64,000 nucleotides of DNA. It comes from Halochromatium sp. GTDB taxonomy: Bacteria > Pseudomonadota > Gammaproteobacteria > Chromatiales > Chromatiaceae. This document shows positions 16,318 to 24,335 of the stretch, piece by piece. Below the pieces are notes generated by a model. It saw only the letters and a program-made list of their open reading frames with translations, had not been told where the DNA came from and did no database searches. Location of the stretch: positions 1 to 64,000 of the forward strand of contig POWB01000013.1 of the NCBI GenBank assembly GCA_010912705.1, read 5' to 3'. Each line of letters begins with the position of its first letter. Within the stretch, counting starts at the first letter, position 1. A program made the translations under genes and the position numbers.

Positions 16318-18231
16318 TTACTTGCGGGCTAGAAAGATCAGCTGCTCCGGACCAAGATGGCCTAATGGTCGTGACCAGAGCCCAACCGCAAAGGCCTCCG
16401 AGAACCCAGCAGTGCGGCAGGTCTCAAGGAGATCCCAACCAAAATGGTAGAAACAGAGGCATCCCGCCTCGGTGAGCGGATCACCATGATACTCGGCGGG
16501 TAACAGGTGCTCGATGGAGCCGTCCTGGCCGAGTCGGGCGCGCACGATGGTCTCGGCATGATGGACCACAAAGGGTACCGATAACACCAGGTAGCCGCCA
16601 GGCTTGAGCACCCGACATAGCTCACTCAACCCCTTTTGATAGTTTGGTACATGCTCAAGCACGTCAAAGGAGAGGACGTAGTCGAAAGTGGCATCTGAAA
16701 AGCTGAGGGCCATCACCGATTCGTTCCTGATCCCTCTTGACGTCTTCGTGCCCAAGGCCACCTGATCGCCAAGATACTCACTGCCAACCGTATTCTGGAA
16801 GCGTTGGGCGACCCAGCGATAGAGCGGTGTGACCTGTTCCGTGAGGTAAAACACCGCGTTCGCCGGTGGTTGACAATAGCGATTGAGGATGTGCAACGCG
16901 GCGCGCACCCGGTTGTTCAGACCACAGGGGCAGAGTAGCCGCTCACGCCAGTTGGGTTCGAGCTGATCGCCATCCGCACCCGAGGCGCCGAGATAGTCGA
17001 CCAAAAAATCCACATCCCGCCCACAGGGATCACAAAATCCGCGCACCTTGAAGTGCTTTTGGCCCACGACGAGGCAGTTGCGGGTAAGCCGAGCGCGCTC
17101 GCTGATCAGCTCAGCAGACGCCGCAGAGCGATCACGGTAGTCCTCGAGACTGCGATACTCGATGAGTTCCGGCTGTTCTGGTGGTTGTTCCCGTGGCACT
17201 CTAAGGCGCAAGCGGTCAACTAAGCGACCAATCTCTCCACCGAGATCGTGGGCGGCAAGGAAGCCGAGTTCGTTGCGGATCTTTGTCGCGTCGTACCAGC
17301 CGTCAGCAATCAGCTTCTCGAAGGTCTCCAAATTGAGGCCGATACCCCGCCCCGTGGCTTTCTCGATCCCGCTACCTAGGACTGCGGTCGCCCCTAACAG
17401 CCAGGCTGGCAATCCCCAGGATGGCGGCTGGCGGCCACAGGCCCGGGTCGCTGCCTCGTAGATCCAACGCGTCGAATAGACGTTGCCATCGGTGGCTAGA
17501 TAGATTTGGCCATCGGCTTTGGTGCTGGCCGAACATAACAACGCAGCGGTGATGACATCATCGACATGGATGGCTGATCGACAGTTGTGTCGTTTTGGCC
17601 AGGGCGGAAAGCGCCGGCGCGCAATGGCCGTGACCATCTTCGGGATATTGCCGGTGTCGTCTATGCCATACACCATGGGGATCCGTAGGACGCTGACGTG
17701 CAGACCCGATGCACGACCCGCGGCAAGAATAATCCGTTCTGCCGCTCGCTTGGCTTGTCCATAGCAGGTTTTCGGCTCGCAGCCGTGGGTTTCATCGGCA
17801 GGCACACCGCTGGCACCGCTGGTATCGCCCATGGCCTTGACACTGCTGAGGTAGACAAGCCGCTTAGCGCCGGTCACCGCCACTGCATCCAGCAGCGCCT
17901 GAGTTCCGGTCACGGTCACCTCCCAATGACCCGGTGCATTGTACCGATCAACACAAGATAGCGGCGGCACGTAGCTGGCAAGGTGGAAGAGGGTATCAAC
18001 CCCCTCAAGCGCGGCGGTGAGGCTGTCTGGCTTACACAGATCGCCGGCGCAGAGTTGGATCGGCAAGTCTCTAAACAGTTGTTCGGCCCTGCTCGGATAA
18101 CGCGTGAGACCGCGTACCCGGGCGCCTAGGCGCAGCAGCCTGCGCGCTAGCGCATGCCCGATCCCGCCGGTAACACCAGTAATGAGGACCAGGCGGCCCT
18201 TGAGTCCAAAATCCTGCCATTTATCCATCAT
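16318..18231 (-). CDS. NAD-dependent epimerase/dehydratase fused to SAM methyltransferase
   Basis: A 637-residue fusion. Residues about 1-340 are an extended short-chain dehydrogenase: the nucleotide loop is TGVTGGIG near residue 19, followed by 'LFHLASYVPPLSCVDRYN' and the catalytic YGQAK (Tyr/Lys). About residues 395-637 are a methyltransferase of the type found in glycan loci: a Cys-containing segment VRGFCDPCGRD, then 'YVLSFDVLEHVPNYQKGL' and 'LCRVLKPGGYLVLSVPF'. One polypeptide may thus make a modified nucleotide sugar and methylate it or the glycan. The motif I glycine loop of the methyltransferase is not obvious. The start overlaps the stop of the upstream GT2 gene by 4 bp. Confidence 0.87.
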   Translation of the reverse strand: MMDKWQDFGLKGRLVLITGVTGGIGHALARRLLRLGARVRGLTRYPSRAEQLFRDLPIQLCAGDLCKPDSLTAALEGVDTLFHLASYVPPLSCVDRYNAPGHWEVTVTGTQALLDAVAVTGAKRLVYLSSVKAMGDTSGASGVPADETHGCEPKTCYGQAKRAAERIILAAGRASGLHVSVLRIPMVYGIDDTGNIPKMVTAIARRRFPPWPKRHNCRSAIHVDDVITAALLCSASTKADGQIYLATDGNVYSTRWIYEAATRACGRQPPSWGLPAWLLGATAVLGSGIEKATGRGIGLNLETFEKLIADGWYDATKIRNELGFLAAHDLGGEIGRLVDRLRLRVPREQPPEQPELIEYRSLEDYRDRSAASAELISERARLTRNCLVVGQKHFKVRGFCDPCGRDVDFLVDYLGASGADGDQLEPNWRERLLCPCGLNNRVRAALHILNRYCQPPANAVFYLTEQVTPLYRWVAQRFQNTVGSEYLGDQVALGTKTSRGIRNESVMALSFSDATFDYVLSFDVLEHVPNYQKGLSELCRVLKPGGYLVLSVPFVVHHAETIVRARLGQDGSIEHLLPAEYHGDPLTEAGCLCFYHFGWDLLETCRTAGFSEAFAVGLWSRPLGHLGPEQLIFLARK

Positions 18232-19238
18232 GCTTTACCCAGGCGCCGGCGCGGCCAAGACGGCATTCGCCGCAAGAGTATGCCCACGCTAGTCGCAAAA
18301 AAATGGAGCCAAATACCTAGTAACACGAGCATCCGCATGAAGACAGAGAAGGATGAGGCCTGAAAGCGCAAGAAAAAGCGAGCCATACCTCGGTGCTTAT
18401 GCCACTCGACGAAGAAGGGTCGGCGCTGACTACAGGCGCCTTTGTAATGTGTCACCCAGACATCAGGCACGAAATACAACGACCAGCCTGCTTGAGCGAA
18501 GCGCACGAACCAATCAAGATCCTCGCAATGCAGAAAGTAGCGAGTGTCGAGGAGGCCAACATCATTGAGCGCCTGTCGGCGCACCAGCATAAAGGAGCCC
18601 GAGATCGCCTCGACCCTGACCGCCGTCGTTGGTAGGGGCTTATCGATCTCGCTGTGTCCTTCAATCCCCGGGATGCCAGCTAATAGTTTATCTAATCTCA
18701 GCACTCCAAACAGCGCACTCCAAGGATTGGGTATCCGCCGCCGACTAGCAATTTGCTCTGAGCCGTCTGGGTTGCGGATAACGCATCCAGCCATGCCACC
18801 ATCGGGATGTTCCACAAGTACCTTCAACACCCCTTGCAGGGTTGTCGGCTCAAGGATGCAATCAGGATTCAAGAACAGCACGAACTCAGAGTCTGCGCTC
18901 ATGTGCTCTAAGGCTCGATTGTTACCTGCTGAAAATCCGATATTCTTGCCCTGCCGCAGAACCCGTAACCTCGGATCTTGACCAACACAGGACATCAACA
19001 GCTCAATACTGTCGTCGACGGAGCCGTTGTCGCTGACGAGAACCTCAAGCGGTAGCCTCAACGCAAGAACAGCCTCGATACACCGGACTAGGAGTTCACC
19101 AGCGTTATAGTTAACAATAACAACGGTTATTAGCACTTTGTTGTTGACCGGTTCATTCGCGCAGACGCTTGATAGACACAAACGCACAGGGCGCCGACCT
19201 TCCGAAGATTCGCCCAAGCTGAACAATGAAAGCTGCAA
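18228..19238 (-). CDS. GT2 family glycosyltransferase
   Basis: A 336-residue inverting GT-A transferase. The core starts at VTVVIVNYNAGELLVRCIEA (about residue 38), followed by VLVSDNGSVDDS, and the DxD-like metal site is in 'VLFLNPDCILEPTTLQ' (near 125). The C-terminus has a hydrophobic helix (LVLLGIWLHFFATSVGILL) that may tether it to the membrane. This layout matches rhamnosyltransferase-like GT2 enzymes of O-antigen loci. The called start is TTG, and the first about 35 residues are not conserved-looking, so the true start may be further downstream. It overlaps the epimerase-methyltransferase gene by 4 bp and follows the ABC ATPase gene by 55 bp. Confidence 0.85.
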   Translation of the reverse strand: MQLSLFSLGESSEGRRPVRLCLSSVCANEPVNNKVLITVVIVNYNAGELLVRCIEAVLALRLPLEVLVSDNGSVDDSIELLMSCVGQDPRLRVLRQGKNIGFSAGNNRALEHMSADSEFVLFLNPDCILEPTTLQGVLKVLVEHPDGGMAGCVIRNPDGSEQIASRRRIPNPWSALFGVLRLDKLLAGIPGIEGHSEIDKPLPTTAVRVEAISGSFMLVRRQALNDVGLLDTRYFLHCEDLDWFVRFAQAGWSLYFVPDVWVTHYKGACSQRRPFFVEWHKHRGMARFFLRFQASSFSVFMRMLVLLGIWLHFFATSVGILLRRMPSWPRRRLGKA

Positions 19239-19293
19239 GCAGGTCTCGGATTGTATAATTCTTGACTAGCAACCAATCGATCTCACATTGATC

Positions 19294-20064
19294 TCAGCTG
19301 GATTCCATTTGCTGTCGAAGTAATTCTGTATACTGATATAAGACTTCATCAACTGTGCCGCTTCCGATGATTGCCCCATGATTCATGAGGACAGCTTTGT
19401 TGCAGAGCTTCTTGAGCAGCGGCGGATTGTGCGCGGCGAGCACTAAGATCGATGAGCGATTTGAAAAATGTGCGATGCGCTCATCCGCTTTCTCGATAAA
19501 GGCCGCATCACCTGCGCCAAGCCCCTCGTCGACTAACAGGATTTCAGCCGAAATGGCGGTACAGACCGAAAATGCCAGGCGCATGCGCATGCCAGAGGAG
19601 TAAGTTCTTAACGGCAGGCTCAAGAACTCACCGAGTTCGGAAAAATCCGCAATATCCTCTAGCCTTGCATCGATGGCAGCCTTTGTTAAGCCGAGATACA
19701 AGCCTCGGAGGACGATGTTCTCGTAGCCGGTACTGTCCATGTCCATCCCGAGACTGATATCGAACATCGGCACGGCCTGCCCCCGGATCTGAACCCGCCC
19801 TTCACTGGGGAGATAGATACCGGCGAGCACGCGTAGCAGTGTACTTTTACCGGCCCCATTGTGACCAATGAGTGCTAGGCGATCACCATCCTCGAGCCTT
19901 AGGTTAATCCCGGTCAATGCGCGCACCAGGGTTGGATGGCGATTACGCGCTGCTGTCATGATCGTCCCGCCCGTGGATCTACCAAACAAGGCATTCTTCA
20001 AAGAGCGTCCAGCATTATAGACAGGAAATAGCACGGAGACGTTACACAACTCGACTCTAGCCAT
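19294..20064 (-). CDS. Polysaccharide ABC exporter, ATP-binding subunit (KpsT/Wzt-like, short form)
   Basis: A 256-residue ATPase of the ABC-2 polysaccharide exporter group: Walker A GHNGAGKST (67-75), signature YSSGM (155-159), Walker B EILLVDE (174-180) and GAGDAAF after it. The length stops after the ATPase fold, so it lacks the C-terminal glycan-binding domain found in the 33795-35015 paralogue. It follows its permease gene after 6 bp, forming a Wzm/Wzt-like pair that would flip a finished lipid-linked glycan to the periplasm. It is clearly paralogous to 57467-58243 (same N-terminus plan VELxxVSVxFP). Confidence 0.92.
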   Translation of the reverse strand: MARVELCNVSVLFPVYNAGRSLKNALFGRSTGGTIMTAARNRHPTLVRALTGINLRLEDGDRLALIGHNGAGKSTLLRVLAGIYLPSEGRVQIRGQAVPMFDISLGMDMDSTGYENIVLRGLYLGLTKAAIDARLEDIADFSELGEFLSLPLRTYSSGMRMRLAFSVCTAISAEILLVDEGLGAGDAAFIEKADERIAHFSNRSSILVLAAHNPPLLKKLCNKAVLMNHGAIIGSGTVDEVLYQYTELLRQQMESS

Positions 20065-20070
20065 GATTGC

Positions 20071-20910
20071 TCAAACCCAATACGCGATTCGCCAGCGATA
20101 GACGCTATAAAAGAGCAGACTCATCGCACAACCAATCACGGCGATAGCGACAACAATCATCAGGCTCGCAATGCTTGGCATGACACCAAGTAAAGGCGCG
20201 CGTACGATCTCGACCATGTGATAAAACGGGTTTGCGGTCAACAGTAAGGGGCGCCCTGGCAACATATCAGGACTCCAGATTACCGGCGTGATGAAAAAGA
20301 TCAGCTGGATGCCGCTTTTTAGCATCAATGGAATATCACGAAAACGCGCGCTCAATAATCCCAACAATAAGCCGATCCAGACGGCATTGATGGCCAGCAG
20401 CATCAACCCAGGAATTACGAACAGAGTTGGCAAACCAACCTCAACCTGGAACCAAAGTGCAAGCGTGATAAAGATCAGCAGGTTATGCAGGAAAATAATC
20501 AAATTTCCCCACACCAGCCGGTATACGTAGGTTGACAATGGCGCATTCAGTTGCTTGATCACGCCACCGGCGTTCAAAAACACCTCGGCACCCTCAACCA
20601 CGGCACTTGAAATAAAGGTCCAGACCAAAAAGCCTGCAGCCAGATAGGGCATGTACTCGCTGAGGGGTTGACCGAGAATGGCGCCATAGAGCAGTCCCAG
20701 CGCACCAATAAAGATCCCCATGGACAACGTGATCCAGAGTGGGCCAATACGTGATCGACGGTAGCGCTGCTTGATTTCATACAGACCCAATACCGCCCAC
20801 AGCTGATACCGCTGTAATCCGGATTGCAGATCTTGAAATGCCGCGGCTGCCTGCTCGCGTGTCAGGCCTGATCTAAATTGCTCGACCAGCCAATGGGAGT
20901 GTCGATTCAT
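20071..20910 (-). CDS. Polysaccharide ABC exporter, permease subunit (ABC-2 family)
   Basis: A 279-residue membrane protein with about six helices, for example 'ITLSMGIFIGALGLLYGAIL' and 'LFVIPGLMLLAINAVWIGLL'. It carries the ABC-2 landmark 'RYRRSRIGPLWITLSMGI' near the N-terminus and RFRDIPLMLKSGIQLIFFIT plus NPFYHMVEIVRAPLLG near the C-terminus. The last residues YRWRIAYWV are the same as in the permease at 58248-59156. It partners the ATPase encoded 6 bp downstream. The gene begins 76 bp after the stop of the two-domain glycosyltransferase. Confidence 0.92.
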   Translation of the reverse strand: MNRHSHWLVEQFRSGLTREQAAAAFQDLQSGLQRYQLWAVLGLYEIKQRYRRSRIGPLWITLSMGIFIGALGLLYGAILGQPLSEYMPYLAAGFLVWTFISSAVVEGAEVFLNAGGVIKQLNAPLSTYVYRLVWGNLIIFLHNLLIFITLALWFQVEVGLPTLFVIPGLMLLAINAVWIGLLLGLLSARFRDIPLMLKSGIQLIFFITPVIWSPDMLPGRPLLLTANPFYHMVEIVRAPLLGVMPSIASLMIVVAIAVIGCAMSLLFYSVYRWRIAYWV

Positions 20911-20986
20911 GAGACGTTTTCAGGATGGCATTGCGAGCGGTCAAGAAGAAGCACAGCCTACAGAGAGCTGCATCTTGCAGGGCTTC

Positions 20987-23356
20987 TCATATCTGCGCGC
21001 CCACACGCATCTTACGCTGTACCAAGTCGAGCAGTTCCTGCAGCTTAGCGCGCGCCACTGCTGTACCAAATTGTTCGGCCATTCGTGCCTGTCCAGCCTT
21101 GGAGAGTTGGCGCCACAGTGCGTCATCCTCGTCGAGTCGCCGCATCGCTTGTACAAAATCAGCGGGACGATCGGCCACCAGCAGTTCCTGCTCGTGGGTG
21201 ACTCGCATGCCTTCGATCGCAACCGAAGTCGCTACCACCGGTAAGCCATGGCTAAGACTCTGATTCACTTTACCCTTAACGCCTGCGCCATAGCGAAGCG
21301 GCGCGATTGAAAAGCGACAGCCCCGCAAGTAGGACTCTAAATCTTTGACATAGCCTAACATGCACAGCCCCCTCTGCTCACCTAGAGCGCGTAGACTGGC
21401 AGGCAGACGACTCCCAATCACATAAGCCTTCGCCTCAGGCCGTTGGGCGTGGAACAGTGGCCAGATCTCGCGCGCGAAGTATTCAACCGCATCGACGTTT
21501 GGCGGATGTTGAAAGCCGCCCACGAACAACAGGTCGTGGCGGCCCTCAATGTCTGGTACCTCCGCGACCGGATCATGTACGTTGCTGAGGATCTCGATGC
21601 GCGCCGAGGGCACTGCTTGCTGCAACGCCTGCGCTTCAACATCGCTCACGACTAGGGTGAGATCGCACTGGCGCGCTAGCGCGCATTCGTCGCGATAGGC
21701 GATCTCGGCGAGGCGGGGCAGCATGGGGTCTTGATCCCAGGCCTGCTGCCGGCGCAGCCGTAGCCAGTGCAGATCCACGCTGTCGAAGACCAGCAGCGCA
21801 TGCGGGGCGACGCGGCGGACCAGCGCCGCGTAACGCCTCGCGACATAGTGGCGAGAGAGGATGATGAGATCGTAGTCCTCGGCCTGTTGCTCGATCAGGG
21901 ACGCGACCGAGCGCTGGTAGGGGCGATATAACACCTCGATGCCGCGCTGCTGGAGCTGATGGGTGTAAGGCTCCTGGCGTTCGAGCCGATCGGCGGCAAA
22001 GCTGATCTTGCAGCCAAGGGCTTGGAGGATGGTCATCAGGCGCAGGGTGCGCAGCGAGCCGGAATCCTGATCCGGGGTGAGCATGCAGGCCTCAACCCAG
22101 AGCAGACGCGGGCCTGGCAGCCGATCGCGCTCTGTACGGGCTGCCACGCCAGGGGGCAGATAACCCAGCAGCTCTGGGGCCCATTTCTCGCGGAAGCGCT
22201 GCTGATCGCGCTGTAGGGCCGGTGAGTCGGAGAGCGATCCCTGTGGGGGTAGGCCTTGCACTCTGTCGGACGTGGGAGACTCGGTGTTGGCCTGGATCAG
22301 CTCGGCATCGGGCTGGTAGAGGACGCGCCAGCCTTGCGCGCGGAGGGCCAGACAGAGATCGATGCCGGCGTACTCGAGCGTCTCGTAGCTGGCATCTAGG
22401 CCGCCGACTTGGCGATAGGCCTGAGTGGAGAGCATTAGGCAGGAGAGCGAGCCCGCGTCGACCTCGCGCAGATAGGCATAGGCTGGGGTCTCGGGGTGCT
22501 CGCCAGCGCCGACCGGGGTGACTGAACCGTCGCTGGAGAGGATCTGGGCCGCATCGCTGAGTCGGTGGCTTGGGGTGAGCCGCATTGGGGTGACCGCGCC
22601 CACCACGCCAATTTCGGAATTGAACGAGAGGGTACCGAACAGGGCCGCAATGGCGTTTGGCGGCATCAGCGCTTGCTCGGACAGAAAGAGGAGGGCGCAC
22701 CCTCGCGCCTGTCGCGCTGCCTGCTGACAGCGGTTAAGTAGGCTTGATCCGGCATTTAGGTCGGGGATGCGCAGGACTGGCATCGCGGCCAGCGCGGCTA
22801 TCATGGCCGCCGTAGTAGTCGAGTCGCTAGTCACCAGCAGCACCTCGTCAGGCGCCACTTCAGCTTGGTCGGCGATGAGTCGCAGTCGGTCGTAGGTTAT
22901 CTTTTCCTTAATCTCGATGATGAGAATGATTGAGAGTCGGAACCTGTCGCCGTTGAGCGTATTGAATGGCGCCACGCGCGCACGCTTCGTTGCGCTCACG
23001 GCACCGGATCGAGCAATGCTCGGACTTTGACCCCGCCGGCGTTTGAGTTCAGCGAAGAGTTCGGGTAATCCTCCCTGTGTGAGCCGCCGTCGAATCAGTG
23101 AGTAAAGGCGCGGCCAAGAGATCCAGAGCCAACGAGTGATATGAATCGACTTTCGTACCCTGCGTTCTCCAGCGCCGAGCAGAGCGCTGAGGCGCCAAGC
23201 ACGGGTTTGCTGGGCTTCATGCAGGTGCCGCTCCAAGGTTACGACCCGGCGTTGAAGATAACGCAGGTGGCGGGCCTGGGCCCCAATGGCTGGATTGGTG
23301 CTCCAATCAGTTGCCGCAACCTTCAGTCGCGCATCCTTGCGCTGATTATCGGCCAT
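20987..23356 (-). CDS. Two-domain glycosyltransferase: degenerate GT2 plus GT4
   Basis: A 789-residue protein. After a short coiled coil (about 20-60) a GT2-like domain (about 155-415) is recognisable by 'GVVGAVTPMRLTPSHRLSDA', 'SLSCLMLSTQAYRQVGGLD' and DLCLALRAQGWRVLYQP. However, the metal-binding DxD position reads LFLSEQALMPP, and the early DD motif is TSDSTTT, so this half is probably catalytically dead. The C-terminal GT4 (about 425-780) starts RLLWVEACMLTPDQDSGS and contains DLLFVGGFQHPPNVDAVEYF and LRYGAGVKGKVNQSLSHGLP. The whole protein is colinear with the C-terminal half of the 1502-residue transferase at 29276-33784. It begins 15 bp after the parvulin gene. Confidence 0.87.
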   Translation of the reverse strand: MADNQRKDARLKVAATDWSTNPAIGAQARHLRYLQRRVVTLERHLHEAQQTRAWRLSALLGAGERRVRKSIHITRWLWISWPRLYSLIRRRLTQGGLPELFAELKRRRGQSPSIARSGAVSATKRARVAPFNTLNGDRFRLSIILIIEIKEKITYDRLRLIADQAEVAPDEVLLVTSDSTTTAAMIAALAAMPVLRIPDLNAGSSLLNRCQQAARQARGCALLFLSEQALMPPNAIAALFGTLSFNSEIGVVGAVTPMRLTPSHRLSDAAQILSSDGSVTPVGAGEHPETPAYAYLREVDAGSLSCLMLSTQAYRQVGGLDASYETLEYAGIDLCLALRAQGWRVLYQPDAELIQANTESPTSDRVQGLPPQGSLSDSPALQRDQQRFREKWAPELLGYLPPGVAARTERDRLPGPRLLWVEACMLTPDQDSGSLRTLRLMTILQALGCKISFAADRLERQEPYTHQLQQRGIEVLYRPYQRSVASLIEQQAEDYDLIILSRHYVARRYAALVRRVAPHALLVFDSVDLHWLRLRRQQAWDQDPMLPRLAEIAYRDECALARQCDLTLVVSDVEAQALQQAVPSARIEILSNVHDPVAEVPDIEGRHDLLFVGGFQHPPNVDAVEYFAREIWPLFHAQRPEAKAYVIGSRLPASLRALGEQRGLCMLGYVKDLESYLRGCRFSIAPLRYGAGVKGKVNQSLSHGLPVVATSVAIEGMRVTHEQELLVADRPADFVQAMRRLDEDDALWRQLSKAGQARMAEQFGTAVARAKLQELLDLVQRKMRVGAQI

Positions 23357-23371
23357 GGTCGATAGCGACGA

Positions 23372-24331
23372 TCAGGGCTGCTGATCGGATACTGCAGGCT
23401 GCTGCGAGGCCATATAGGCATCAAGAGCGTCCTTGTTCACCCTGGCTTGATTGGGATCTGTCAGCGTCGAACGCCAACTTTCAACCTCTGCTTGCAGCCA
23501 ATCCACCTGCAACTTTGTGCTTAGCGCGTCTTTGATCTCCTCAAAACTACGCTGTCCACCTTCTTCTCGCTCAAGGAGTTTGATCAGATGGATGCCGTAC
23601 TCAGTCACAACCGGTTCGGAGACATCGCCAGGTTGCTTGAGGGCAAAAGCGGCTTCTTCAAACTCGGGAACCATGGCGCCTTCGCCAAACCAGGGAAGCT
23701 CTCCTCCCTGTTTTGCCGATTGATCATCGATTGAATACTGCCGCGCCAAATCTGCGAACGCCGCTCCAGCAATGATGCGCTCTCGAATCTCCACGGCTTC
23801 CTTAAATCGCTCCTCGCCGCAGGCTTCTGAATCGACCTGCATGAGAATGTGTGCGACTCGCACCCTCGGCTTGCGTACATAGGCGTCAGGATTCGCCTGG
23901 TACAGTTCGCGAGCACGCTCTTCCATCTCCGGCAGACGTTCGAGGACCTTTGCACGCTGATATTCAACGGCGGCGTCCGCAAGCACCTTTTCCCTCGCCT
24001 TAAGGAGGCGGGCGCGAACCCAATCTTGTTCATCAAGGTCCTGTTCAGTCGCGTAGTCAGCAAGCGTTTTACGCACATAGAGGGTATTGATGATCGATGT
24101 CACGGAAGGTTCAGGCCGACTGACAGCTTCCGTTTGGTCACGCTGCAAGCCTCTTATCGCATGACGCTCGGTCTCTACATCGGCGACAGTGATTGCAATG
24201 CGATCGTTCTCCACCAGAATAGATTCTGACATTTCAACTGGTACAACAAGATCTGGCACGAACCCTAGTGCCAGGACCAGTATCAAAAGTCTTATTTTGG
24301 CTAAGCGCCTTAGCCCTACCTTAATAGACAC
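23372..24331 (-). CDS. Periplasmic parvulin-type peptidyl-prolyl isomerase (PpiC/SurA-like)
   Basis: About 319 residues from a GTG at 24331, 4 bp after the stop of the upstream surface-protein gene. The frame can be opened further to 24394, but that overlaps the upstream gene. This start gives a clean signal peptide (RLLILVLALGFVPDLVVPVE). A SurA_N-like helical part with 'ETERHAIRGLQRDQTEA' precedes the parvulin domain: VRVAHILMQVDSEACGEER, then 'ARQYSIDDQSAKQGGELPWF', MVPEFEEAAFALKQPGDVS and EYGIHLIKLLER. These are the conserved strands of PF00639/PF13616. Its coupling to the DUF4214/DUF1566 gene suggests a dedicated foldase for that exported protein, which is inference. Confidence 0.9.
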   Translation of the reverse strand: MSIKVGLRRLAKIRLLILVLALGFVPDLVVPVEMSESILVENDRIAITVADVETERHAIRGLQRDQTEAVSRPEPSVTSIINTLYVRKTLADYATEQDLDEQDWVRARLLKAREKVLADAAVEYQRAKVLERLPEMEERARELYQANPDAYVRKPRVRVAHILMQVDSEACGEERFKEAVEIRERIIAGAAFADLARQYSIDDQSAKQGGELPWFGEGAMVPEFEEAAFALKQPGDVSEPVVTEYGIHLIKLLEREEGGQRSFEEIKDALSTKLQVDWLQAEVESWRSTLTDPNQARVNKDALDAYMASQQPAVSDQQP

Positions 24332-24335
24332 GCGA

